DNA of 64,000 nucleotides from Barthelona sp. PCE (taxonomy: Eukaryota > Metamonada: BaSk clade). The position numbers were made by a program, and so were the translations under genes. Below the pieces are notes generated by a model that saw only the letters and a list, made by a program, of their open reading frames with translations, was not told the origin of the DNA and did not search any database. Positions 1 to 8,496 of this stretch are shown here, in pieces. Position 1 is the stretch's first letter. Each line of letters starts with the position of its first letter. Location of the stretch: positions 702,954 to 766,953 of the forward strand of contig JAUFOR010000005.1 of the NCBI GenBank assembly GCA_040285745.1, in the 5' to 3' direction.

Positions 1-3000
1 GCTGCTCTCATTAAAGAAAGTACCAATACGACACTGCACAACATGCTCGCCACGTGTGTAATCAATAAAGTAATTCAGGGTATCAGGGACCAAAGCGTTT
101 GGCATCATCGAAAATCGAATGAAGAAACCCTTAAAGAACTGTGTCAACACATATATATCACCTTCATCCAGTGGAATATGAACTGTGACACCTGACATAA
201 GATTGTCAATACTCTGTGAAATGTTGACTTGTTCCACGATAGTATCCAAAGCATCTGCCTCTTTACCGTTCATCTGAGAAATTGGTGGATTGCCTTTGCT
301 CACCTGAACATGAGCGCTCATAAACTGTTCATCAATAGCGACACCCAAATCGTAAACACTAATGACCATTTCTTTTTCAGTGATTCCGTCAACTTGAAGT
401 GAAGATAGAAAATCGCCATCAAGCTTGAGAACATGAGGGCGGAAGGAATACTCTTCATCATGATAGTACCAACCACCTTCAGCTTCATCTTCTTGATCAA
501 TGTACCTGTTCTCGCACCATGTTCCGTACTCTTTACCATTGGAAGCAGAACAGTCACATGACTCACCAGTTAACGTACCTTCAAAACAAATGTCCTCGAA
601 AGAAGTTGATTTGTTGTTGAGCTGGTAGGCTAATGCGCCACTTGGTTCAATTTTCCCAATTATTGTTTCAACATTATACTCGGGGAAGATGGCGTTCTTG
701 AAATGATTAAATGTAAAATCATAACCATCTGCAAAATTAAAGGTGCGGTAAGTGATTTTACCACCAAGATTGATGAAAAATTCAAAATCGATGTCAATCT
801 CGGCATAAAACTCAACTGGATACAACATAACATTGCTTATAGCACTGGGCAACATTCTAAACTCAGTGTTGGTGACCGTAAAGGAAACATCTGTTGCATC
901 AGCGTACATGTCTGTTGCAAACAATGTGTCCAAATCAACTACTGTGAAAAAAACCGAAATGTCAATATCAGTGTACACCTTACATACAGTGTAATCACCA
1001 GATGGAACAAAGAACGTTGACTTTTCTTTCTCTAGCACATGATTTGATTGTCTCAGTGAATCCCATGACCATACGCCTGGGTATACACCCACGGCTGAAC
1101 TATACGAAAAGTTACCAAATTCAATCTTATATGAGTCATTCAGTCGGTATGCCTTGCATTCCAGGCCAGGAACCAATTCATCCGGTTGCAGCATATGAAA
1201 GTATGTCGGATCTGTTGGCGGGTTGTCTTCAAGCGTTGTATTGAAAAGAACGGGAAGTGGTTGCACATCCATACCAATGTCCTTACCAGCCGTTGAAAAG
1301 ACTGAGAATATCGTAGATTTGGAATTGAAAGACAAAGAGAATACACGATTCGCCGTGCCAGTGGCAGTGTCTGGGGTCATGTAAGCTGAAGTCTTGGAAC
1401 TTGTATACCCAGTGGCAAGGTAATCCATGTCAGGGAAGTACGGATAATGTTCAAAATTGTCCAAACTGAATACAAATCCGAAATGATTCGATAAGCTTGT
1501 TTGGAAAACTCCATACATTCGATCGACTGGATATACATCAAATGTTTCTGTTATATAATAACCATCACTATCATTCACGTTAATGGGGGTAACAAACTGC
1601 TTCTTAACAGACAATGCACCCAAATACTTGTAGTACATTCCAAACCAACGTGAACCCTCCTCTCCGAACGCTGCTACTCCTCCATATCCAGAATATGAAA
1701 TTGCACTTAGGCCTTCTTCATAACAAATCATACCCTCCTCACAATAAAAAGCGTTTGGTGCATTTGCATTGTGATAGTAAGGTACTGATTCATCTTCTTC
1801 ACCTGTTTGATGGGCGACTCGATACTTTTTGTCATCATACAAATAAGAATAGACGAATATGTTAACCTTTTGCCGAACATCAGATGCAGCTGATTGGAAT
1901 CTCATATTTATACAAAGAATATCCTCATAATTACCCTCAAAAAACATTGGTAATACTTTAATATTAGTAAATGAACCACCAGCATAAACTGGTGTTGATG
2001 AAAAATCACAATTACCAAACATATCTGAATCGAAATTATTACTGTTCTTGTCTAGGTCCAACATATATGGAGATAAAGTTGCACTCCCACTGTCCAAAGC
2101 ATATGTAATTGAGTCAGATGTCCAGAAGAAGTATGGGTTAACACCAAAATGCGGATACTCGTCCAATGAGCTTGAATTAGCAGTGTCTGATCTCATGAAA
2201 CAATACATGTTAACTTCTTGGCTCTCGAACGATCCTTTGACATATCGAGACTTGATGCAGTGTTTGGTGTCGACCGCAAATGAAGTAATCACAAGCTCTT
2301 CCGATACCCCACCGTGTAAATAGTCGCTGTATAAAGTGTTCGGGACTGAATCGAAATAAAATGCGATTGGCATGTGATGCTTGACAACATCTGGAACCAT
2401 TATCCCAGGCACTGAGGCGAGGACTCTTATTGAGCTCACACTAGTTGGAATAATTGTTGTTGTAAAAACGTTACTTGCCGGTAAAATGTACTGAGACGTG
2501 TAAATATCAGAAGTGCTCTCACATTCACGCCCATTGTAACCGGCTGGACATATACAGACTTTCAACTGACTGTCCACTGTTCCACTATTCTGGCAAGATG
2601 GTGAAGAAATACCAGACACATCACAATTGTTTAAGCATTCGCGTGATGTGTTTGAGAGCAAGCCAAATGTTCCATCATCAACAGTAACATTAGCGTAAGC
2701 AGGAAAGACAATGGCAATACTGTATTCATCCACTAAGAAGGTGGGTTCGGGAATTTCTGACAGATCTTCCCAAGCGCTATCGTTAAAGAACGTTGTGTTT
2801 GTCTCAATAAAAACCATTCTTGTATTACTTCTCCATTCAGCAATTCGAAAATATATCGTTTGGACATCAACACCTTCAATGTTACGATAACCGTTCTTTG
2901 ATAACAAATCGAAAACGATAACTTCATCATCAATAGGTACACATACCATATTAGCACAAGGGCTGGGATTGCTCCATGGTAGAAACAGCTTCACTTTTTG

Positions 3001-3234
3001 GTTCAAAAATGTTACATCATAGCTAGCTGACAATTTGTCATCAGCAACTCTAATATACTCACCATTTGTATGCACATATGAATTTTTATATGGGCCCTTC
3101 GGAAAGTAATCCGTAATTAGAGTTGCTGGCTCACGCTCAACATGAGATAAAACTGATTTAGAGCATACAAGCAAACATAACAGTGACAGTAACATTATGT
3201 GCAGGCTCCGGGTGCACGATTGTTTCCGTTCCAT
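1..3234 (-). CDS. Secreted EGF-like domain protein, 3' end outside window
   Basis: The minus strand is open from an ATG at 3234 to the window edge (1078 codons, no stop), so the gene is cut off at its C-terminus. The N-terminus is basic and then strongly hydrophobic (residues about 13-30, MLLSLLCLLVCS), which fits a signal peptide. Around residues 180-225 a cysteine cluster ends in CICPAGYNGRECE, a typical EGF-like ending; a second cluster with CDCS and WCE lies near residue 890. There are many N-x-S/T sequons and the rest is beta-rich without recognised domains. It is probably an extracellular or cell-surface protein; a membrane anchor, if present, is beyond the edge. All short ORFs on the plus strand here are shadows of this frame. 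The specific function is unknown. Confidence 0.85.
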   Translation of the reverse strand, partial: MERKQSCTRSLHIMLLSLLCLLVCSKSVLSHVEREPATLITDYFPKGPYKNSYVHTNGEYIRVADDKLSASYDVTFLNQKVKLFLPWSNPSPCANMVCVPIDDEVIVFDLLSKNGYRNIEGVDVQTIYFRIAEWRSNTRMVFIETNTTFFNDSAWEDLSEIPEPTFLVDEYSIAIVFPAYANVTVDDGTFGLLSNTSRECLNNCDVSGISSPSCQNSGTVDSQLKVCICPAGYNGRECESTSDIYTSQYILPASNVFTTTIIPTSVSSIRVLASVPGIMVPDVVKHHMPIAFYFDSVPNTLYSDYLHGGVSEELVITSFAVDTKHCIKSRYVKGSFESQEVNMYCFMRSDTANSSSLDEYPHFGVNPYFFWTSDSITYALDSGSATLSPYMLDLDKNSNNFDSDMFGNCDFSSTPVYAGGSFTNIKVLPMFFEGNYEDILCINMRFQSAASDVRQKVNIFVYSYLYDDKKYRVAHQTGEEDESVPYYHNANAPNAFYCEEGMICYEEGLSAISYSGYGGVAAFGEEGSRWFGMYYKYLGALSVKKQFVTPINVNDSDGYYITETFDVYPVDRMYGVFQTSLSNHFGFVFSLDNFEHYPYFPDMDYLATGYTSSKTSAYMTPDTATGTANRVFSLSFNSKSTIFSVFSTAGKDIGMDVQPLPVLFNTTLEDNPPTDPTYFHMLQPDELVPGLECKAYRLNDSYKIEFGNFSYSSAVGVYPGVWSWDSLRQSNHVLEKEKSTFFVPSGDYTVCKVYTDIDISVFFTVVDLDTLFATDMYADATDVSFTVTNTEFRMLPSAISNVMLYPVEFYAEIDIDFEFFINLGGKITYRTFNFADGYDFTFNHFKNAIFPEYNVETIIGKIEPSGALAYQLNNKSTSFEDICFEGTLTGESCDCSASNGKEYGTWCENRYIDQEDEAEGGWYYHDEEYSFRPHVLKLDGDFLSSLQVDGITEKEMVISVYDLGVAIDEQFMSAHVQVSKGNPPISQMNGKEADALDTIVEQVNISQSIDNLMSGVTVHIPLDEGDIYVLTQFFKGFFIRFSMMPNALVPDTLNYFIDYTRGEHVVQCRIGTFFNESS

Positions 3235-3572
3235 CAGTGTAAAAACTGCTGAACAGTATTGAAAGAGGAAACTAAAAAAAAACAAATCACAACCTATATT
3301 TTTTCAAAGTTTACAGCTTTTATGAGTTTAATGAGCCACAAATAGTGCATTAGATCAAAAATGTAGTCTCTATCTTCTTTAGTACAAGAAATTTGAAAAG
3401 AATAATTGTACCATGCGCAACATCTTTATTTTGAGGCCCATATAATAAGTTGAGCTGATAAAATGCTATTAATGTTGAATAAAACAACAATGCAACGGAC
3501 AAAATTTGCAAGCGTTTCAACAATTCTACCCCTTTTCATATCACACCCATACACTCACTACAAGGATTTAAA
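3235..3572. other. Divergent intergenic region
   Basis: This AT-rich stretch of 338 bases lies between two divergent starts. It holds pyrimidine tracts near both ATGs, including CCCCTTTTCATA about 40 bases before the plus-strand start. That looks like the initiator-type leader seen before other genes in the window. No ORF or RNA gene is visible. Confidence 0.5.
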
Positions 3573-4595
3573 ATGGAATCACAAGGGCAAGAACGATTTG
3601 AAATTACAGAAGACGATATTAATGAAGTTATGACAGCAGAAGACCCTAATGGGTTAAATGAAACAATTCCTACAATCCCCGTTGAGAAGAAACCCACTGT
3701 TGTAATAACCATTGGTATGGCTGGAAGTGGTAAATCTACTTTTTCACAGCGTATGCAAAAGTACACCTTTGACAATCAGATAAATTCATACTACATTAAC
3801 TTAGACCCAGCAGTTGTTGACCTGGGCTTCGAACCAAACCTAGATATCCGTGATACCTTGGATTACAAAAAGATCATGACCGAATACAAGTTAGGTCCCA
3901 ACGGTGCCATCATGACTTGTCTTAATCTTTTCGCAACCCAGCTCGAGGAGGTACTCACGTTCATTGATAAGCGCGCAGAGGAACTGGAATACGTCTTCAT
4001 TGATACTCCAGGACAGATTGAGATGTTCACGTGGAGCGCTAGTGGTCAAATTATCGCCGAGCTTTTCAGCGGTTCTTACCCCACTGTGGCTGCTTTCATC
4101 GTGGACTCTGTGAGGTGCAGGTCCCCAATCACATTTAGTTCATGCCTCTTTTACGCCTCATCTATTCTTTATCGCATGAATTTACCTCTTCTGTTAGCTT
4201 TCAACAAGAGTGATCTCCAAGATTCAAAAATGTTATTAGAGTGGATGCAGAACCCCTTTGCATTCTGGGAGGCTTTAGACAAGACAGACTCTTACATGGG
4301 CGTGTTTGCTCGATCACAGAGTTTATTATTAGAGGCATTCTATGAGAATATCCCTACCGCAACAATGTCAAGTATCACTGGAGCTGGTGTAGATAGCGTT
4401 TTCCAAGCTTTTGATGCTCAGCGTGAGGTCTTTATTAAAGATTACCTGCCTGCAATCCAGGAGAAGCAGGATAAGATCAAGCAAGCTCGTGATCGAAAGG
4501 AAAAAACTAGAATCCAATTGGAAATTGAGAAAATCTCAAAGGATATGTCAACTATGGGTATCAAGGTTGAAGGTACACTGGAAGATATTGATTAG
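3573..4595 (+). CDS. GPN1: GPN-loop GTPase 1 (Gpn1/Npa3/XAB1)
   Basis: A 340-residue GTPase of the GPN family. Visible motifs are the P-loop GMAGSGKST (48-56), the family-defining GPN loop in LGPNG (108-110), the G3 motif DTPGQIE (144-150) and G4 NKSD (211-214). A charged helical C-terminal tail (about 295-340) follows. Length and tail match Gpn1 rather than the shorter Gpn2/Gpn3. In other eukaryotes Gpn1 works with Gpn3 in assembling RNA polymerase II in the cytoplasm and importing it to the nucleus. The ATG lies in an AAAATGG context and is the first in frame. The stop is followed by AATAAATAG at 4614-4622, a likely 3'-processing signal. Next gene starts 76 bases on, same strand. Confidence 0.95.
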   Translation: MESQGQERFEITEDDINEVMTAEDPNGLNETIPTIPVEKKPTVVITIGMAGSGKSTFSQRMQKYTFDNQINSYYINLDPAVVDLGFEPNLDIRDTLDYKKIMTEYKLGPNGAIMTCLNLFATQLEEVLTFIDKRAEELEYVFIDTPGQIEMFTWSASGQIIAELFSGSYPTVAAFIVDSVRCRSPITFSSCLFYASSILYRMNLPLLLAFNKSDLQDSKMLLEWMQNPFAFWEALDKTDSYMGVFARSQSLLLEAFYENIPTATMSSITGAGVDSVFQAFDAQREVFIKDYLPAIQEKQDKIKQARDRKEKTRIQLEIEKISKDMSTMGIKVEGTLEDID

Positions 4596-4671
4596 ATGAA
4601 TATCTTAATAAACAATAAATAGTATCACACTTTTGTTTTTCATTCATAACTCCTTTTCATCATTTTTTATC

Positions 4672-6573
4672 ATGGAGCGGGCGTTTAATAGTCAGGACCC
4701 GTATAATCCTGACTTCAACCTCACAAAACAAGTGTATTACGCAGAACTTCTACACTTTTGTCTCGAAAACATGCTAATTTTTCCTTACCACCTTTGGGAG
4801 GATATGCTTGAGGTGCGCAAGATCACACCTACGATGTACTATTCGGATATGATTGTGAACTTGGTTCTAACCGATTATAACTATGCTCATCTCCCTAACT
4901 TCACCGCAAATGATATTAAACGTGTGATAAATGTGAGTAGAAATGAGTTTATCGATCTTATCCAAGCAAGCAAATCAAGGTTTGGAATTTTTAAGAACAA
5001 AACAAAGGGGCTTAAGAACCTGATCCCTGAAACGCAACCGTTCGCCGCGTTTGACGACATGAGTGACCTCAAATACCTGAAGGTGTGCGGAATGCCACCC
5101 AGTATGGTCAGTTCATCAATCTTAAACAATGAAGAATCTGTGTTTTTTGATCTTTTAAAGGATAATGCGCCAACATCGATTCCAATTCGCGTGCTCAGTG
5201 CCATGTACATTAAGAATGTCATCCGTATTGACTATGTCGTCACAAAAAATGCACTTTTCATTACCGATTTCGACAGCTTCGTCATGAACACTTCATCTGA
5301 ATCACTGCAAGAGAAACTTTTGTACAGAATACTCATGGTATTAGACGGGCGCACCAGCGTTCAGGAAGTTGCAATCATTTTGGATGAAAGTCCCGTGCTC
5401 ATAAAACGCTATGTAAGTTTACTATGGAGGATGCGTTTGATAAGAAGAACAACTCCTGTAGAAATGGCAAAGCTCAACTGTTTGGTAGTCGATTCATCTC
5501 TCACCTCCCTCCTCATGGTAAATAATTTTGGCACTGACCTTATCCCATTTGCTGTCCGTCTTTTTGAAGCCGGGAGGATTTTCTCTAACGACATTCGAAA
5601 AATATCTGATGCCCTACAGACGATTGAGGAGCCGCATAAGGAACTTCTCGAGACGGAATTGGGCGTGTGTTATAGGAAACTTGTTGTTTTGAGAGAATTT
5701 CTAAGAACTCCGTTTGCACAGGAGCTTGATATCATTAACCTGGAGTCTATTGACAACTTACAGGTACAAGAGCGTGCTGCCGTCCTTAGTATGCGCTATT
5801 CATCCGTTGTTCTTCTGGAGCAGGCCGTTACAGACTGCATTCCGCTTCCCATTGTCTTGGGTGGTGCGTTTCCACGATCTCTGCGCCTGTACACTGTCCT
5901 TGATCTGTACCGCCGGATGGGCCACGTGTCAAAGGGCGCCCTGATACCGTGCGGTATTCAATTAGAACACATTCCGGATGTTGTCGAGCAGGATGATATT
6001 GTACTGTTAAGGACTAAGGATTCATTCAACGTGCATATCACGGACTGTTCAAACTTTTTAGTGGACGTCAACTCACGGCTGCTGACGAGTGCACTGTTAC
6101 TGACCGTGCATCCTGCCAACACATACATCATTAACGTTGCTTTCCCAGTGCTTGATGATTTTGTGTATGAAGTAAGTGATATCGAGACTGTGGGCAGTTC
6201 AGCACACGATGTTGTTGATATACCTTTAAAGGACAGTACAATACTTGAGATTAAGGGTCTCATCAGCACCATCGAAGCCAAGGTGCCGATCACAACCAAC
6301 CTCGGCTACATTCGCTTCACATACTCAATCACACAAAGCGGCTATAGTATCAAACCATTTGATATTATATTCGGTCTAGCTCTGTTCTCGCAGAAGTTTA
6401 GCGACCACGCTACCAAAGCGTTTGCCCAGTTGAACATGCTAGATAAAGATCATTTGGCAGAGAGTCATAAGCAGACGATGGTTTATGTAGATAAACTTAA
6501 GACTTTTGTTTCACAGCAAAAGTATGTCAATTCGACATTTGACTCCACCACACTTGTGTCTTTTGGTCTTTAG
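4672..6573 (+). CDS. FAM91A1: FAM91 family protein
   Basis: 633 residues from the ATG at 4672; the frame is open a little further upstream but without an ATG. The N-terminal half carries the FAM91 signature: YYAELLHFCLENMLIFPYHLW, then ITPTMYYSDM, then LPNFTANDIKRV and a RNEFIDL segment. In animals FAM91A1 binds TBC1D23 and acts with the WDR11 complex in capture of endosome-derived vesicles at trans-Golgi golgins. The protein is shorter than the human one (about 840 residues), mainly in the C-terminal half. The leader contains two TTTTCAT tracts just before the ATG. Assignment rests on the N-terminal domain; the C-terminal region is less clear to me. Confidence 0.82.
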   Translation: MERAFNSQDPYNPDFNLTKQVYYAELLHFCLENMLIFPYHLWEDMLEVRKITPTMYYSDMIVNLVLTDYNYAHLPNFTANDIKRVINVSRNEFIDLIQASKSRFGIFKNKTKGLKNLIPETQPFAAFDDMSDLKYLKVCGMPPSMVSSSILNNEESVFFDLLKDNAPTSIPIRVLSAMYIKNVIRIDYVVTKNALFITDFDSFVMNTSSESLQEKLLYRILMVLDGRTSVQEVAIILDESPVLIKRYVSLLWRMRLIRRTTPVEMAKLNCLVVDSSLTSLLMVNNFGTDLIPFAVRLFEAGRIFSNDIRKISDALQTIEEPHKELLETELGVCYRKLVVLREFLRTPFAQELDIINLESIDNLQVQERAAVLSMRYSSVVLLEQAVTDCIPLPIVLGGAFPRSLRLYTVLDLYRRMGHVSKGALIPCGIQLEHIPDVVEQDDIVLLRTKDSFNVHITDCSNFLVDVNSRLLTSALLLTVHPANTYIINVAFPVLDDFVYEVSDIETVGSSAHDVVDIPLKDSTILEIKGLISTIEAKVPITTNLGYIRFTYSITQSGYSIKPFDIIFGLALFSQKFSDHATKAFAQLNMLDKDHLAESHKQTMVYVDKLKTFVSQQKYVNSTFDSTTLVSFGL

Positions 6574-6631
6574 ATGAAAATAAAACCTGTTATGTTTTTT
6601 TTACTTCATTTCATTCCTGAGTCTATTTTAA

Positions 6632-7183
6632 ATGGATAAAAGGGCGCTTGGTTGGAGTTCTGTGGTGTGTGAATTTTGTGAAATGGTGGTTCACGTTCTT
6701 TTGTATAAATGGAAATTGTATCCTGACAGCTTCTTTGAATCACGCGTTTATTTGGGCATAACCATCCCACATTGTAGACATCCGACCATAAAACAATATA
6801 TTACTGATTCAGTTCAGATGGAGAATATGATAAGTCAACAGAAAGTCAAAGCCATACGTGTCACAGCATTTATTGAACGGGGATTTGTTCTTTCACATCG
6901 TACTATAGCGATACAGTACCCTGCTTCAGTTGGTAAAACTACTTATATGGTTAAAACGAAACAAAATATCAGAAACGCGTTACTAGAAATCATAGAAGCA
7001 AACTTCAAGTACCTCAACGAGGAAGACAGTGGCAGGCAGCTGTTTCGCATAGAACGTGTTGTTGTTGACGAGGATTTGGTGAATTTAAATGAAGAAATGG
7101 AAATAATTGAACCCATTCCGATAAAAAATGTTGATATTCCTGCCAAATGTAGAATAGGACGTGTCGATGTTACGTTTTTATGA
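6632..7183 (+). CDS. REV7: HORMA-domain protein, MAD2L2/REV7-like
   Basis: 183 residues forming essentially one HORMA domain. The start (CEFCEMVVHVLLYKWKLYP, then FFESR, then HPTIKQYITDSV) follows the REV7 pattern of an early hydrophobic helix, a YP turn and a CHP-x-LxxYI helix. REV7 is the regulatory subunit of polymerase zeta and a REV3/shieldin adaptor; the closely related Mad2 is the spindle-checkpoint version. The HP..YI motif favours REV7. The stop (TGA, 7181-7183) overlaps the 3' end of the convergent gene by six bases, so the two mRNAs must share 3' sequence. Confidence 0.8.
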   Translation: MDKRALGWSSVVCEFCEMVVHVLLYKWKLYPDSFFESRVYLGITIPHCRHPTIKQYITDSVQMENMISQQKVKAIRVTAFIERGFVLSHRTIAIQYPASVGKTTYMVKTKQNIRNALLEIIEANFKYLNEEDSGRQLFRIERVVVDEDLVNLNEEMEIIEPIPIKNVDIPAKCRIGRVDVTFL

Positions 7184-7720
7184 ACGTTCGGTCTTCATAT
7201 CTACAAGAGGTCCCTGAAGAGCTGTGAAATCTGGTGAAATCGATAATTTGCATTTGTTACACTGTTCTTTAAGCTCAAGATCCGCTTGAAATGCTAAATG
7301 ACGGATTCCTATTGCGGTACAGCTGCGAATATTCCGTCTTAACCCAGCTTCAAATGCCATATTTGGAAGAAAAGTAAAAGGAGTATCGTTACTTGTGCAA
7401 ATCAAAGCAAATACATCCATCAATCCTGGTGGAGACACGTCCTTTGCAATGAACACGTATGCAACTTTCCCTTGTTCAACAGCCCTTTGAACAGCCCGCA
7501 AACCGAAAAAAAATACCCCTTCTTGATTTAAACGATCAAGCAGTAGTTCTCGTAGATTTTCCAGCTCTTTTGTCTCAACTTTATCCACTGGAAAAGATAA
7601 GTTTGCATTTAAATAAGGCTTGTAGATCAGTCTCTTGTTTTTTTCTCGTCTACGTTCCTTTCGTACGTTAGCAGCAACCTCACGAGGAATTTTTAGTGGC
7701 TTTTTTGGGTTTCTTCTCAT
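7178..7720 (-). CDS. L7Ae-fold RNA-binding protein, Rpp38/Pop3-like
   Basis: 180 residues. A basic N-terminus (KPLKIPREVAANVRKERR) precedes an L7Ae/L30e-type fold: GLRAVQRAVEQGKVAYVFIAK (about 80-100), a DVSPPGLMDVFALICTSNDTP segment and an ending RNIRSCTAIGIRHLAF. This is the architecture of kink-turn-binding proteins. The extended basic start and the 'V.P.....' middle strand resemble RNase P/MRP subunit Rpp38 (Pop3) more than ribosomal L7Ae or NHP2, but the exact member is an inference. Its 3' end overlaps the convergent REV7-like gene. TTTCACTC lies about 25 bases before the ATG. Confidence 0.6.
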   Translation of the reverse strand: MRRNPKKPLKIPREVAANVRKERRREKNKRLIYKPYLNANLSFPVDKVETKELENLRELLLDRLNQEGVFFFGLRAVQRAVEQGKVAYVFIAKDVSPPGLMDVFALICTSNDTPFTFLPNMAFEAGLRRNIRSCTAIGIRHLAFQADLELKEQCNKCKLSISPDFTALQGPLVDMKTERS

Positions 7721-8009
7721 GAGTGACTGTGATATGAGAGTGAAACAAGATACAAATGAGCTAAAAGTACATGGTTCTCATTATGGTTAATCTGTGGCTA
7801 AATAAACTAATTAATATGTTTTTTGGAAATAATATTTTAATAAATGTATTGTAAGTTTGAGACAATTTTCTTTAGTCGTGTATGATGCGAAATATATATT
7901 TTCATCCCTTAAAACATACTATAAAGATATAATACGTCACTATTAAGTACCACACAATGATATCATTCAAGTTTTGAAAAGACTTCAATTATTTTGATCA
8001 AACAAATGA
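7721..8009. other. AT-rich intergenic region
   Basis: About 290 bases upstream of the Rpp38-like gene. AT-rich sequence without an ORF longer than a few codons and without a tRNA-like motif. I see nothing functional apart from the short pyrimidine-rich leader of the minus-strand gene. Confidence 0.4.
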
Positions 8010-8175
8010 TTTTCAGTCTCATCCATGTTAACGGGTAAGGGAGAGTAAACAGATTCTTTACAGAGATCTAAGTTCGGATATGTTGCCGCACGGGGCTACC
8101 TTCTTCAAGTCCATACATCTGAAAGTTTATAGTATTTCAATATTGAGAGTACAAAAAATAAATAGGAAACCATAA
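8010..8175 (-). repeat. Degenerate single copy of the ~270-base exon-like repeat (unit A)
   Basis: This stretch matches the tandem units at 10905-11460. Shared landmarks are a 'catccatgttaacgggtaa' block, 'acagagatctaagttcgg' (about 8060), 'gtccatacatctgaaa' and 'aaataaataggaaacc'. On the minus strand the ATGTATGGACTT start preceded by CAG is retained, but the frame closes after about 16 codons, so this unit is decayed. It lies just upstream of the first MPR-family gene, whereas the better units lie just downstream of it. Confidence 0.7.
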
Positions 8176-8232
8176 AAGAATAAAATTTGGGTTGTAGTTC
8201 ATCTGCAAAACACTCAAATATATTATCTGCAA

Positions 8233-8496
8233 TCGTACCACAACGCAGCAAAAAAGTGCCCCACAATCAAAACAATGCCCACACGCGTCCAAAATCTTAC
8301 GTGTCACGGGTTACAAGCCCTGCGAACCACATCAATAAATCTGTGATGGGATAGAAATGCGAATGCAGTTCTGTTTCACATTCTCGCTTTCTGTTTACGC
8401 ATCACGTGTATTATATCATCTATATATGCCACGTACAAGCACTAATATTTAATATATACATGCTATCTCAATATTCACCTACTTCATTACAGCTAT
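8233..8496 (+). promoter_or_regulatory. Duplicated upstream region of MPR gene copy 1
   Basis: About 260 bases before the ATG at 8497 are nearly the same as 50331-50590 before the second gene copy. Shared blocks include 'cacaacgcagcaaaaaagtg', 'tacaagccctgcgaaccaca', 'tattatatcatctatatatg' and the terminal 'cacctacttcattacagcta'. The third copy (54458) does not have this upstream sequence. The 'ttacag' just before the ATG resembles a 3' splice site, but I see no convincing upstream coding exon. Confidence 0.75.

Noticed and set aside
318-2957. Several short ORFs on both strands between 318 and 2957
   Set aside because: They are shadows of the single long minus-strand frame that runs from 3234 to the window edge.
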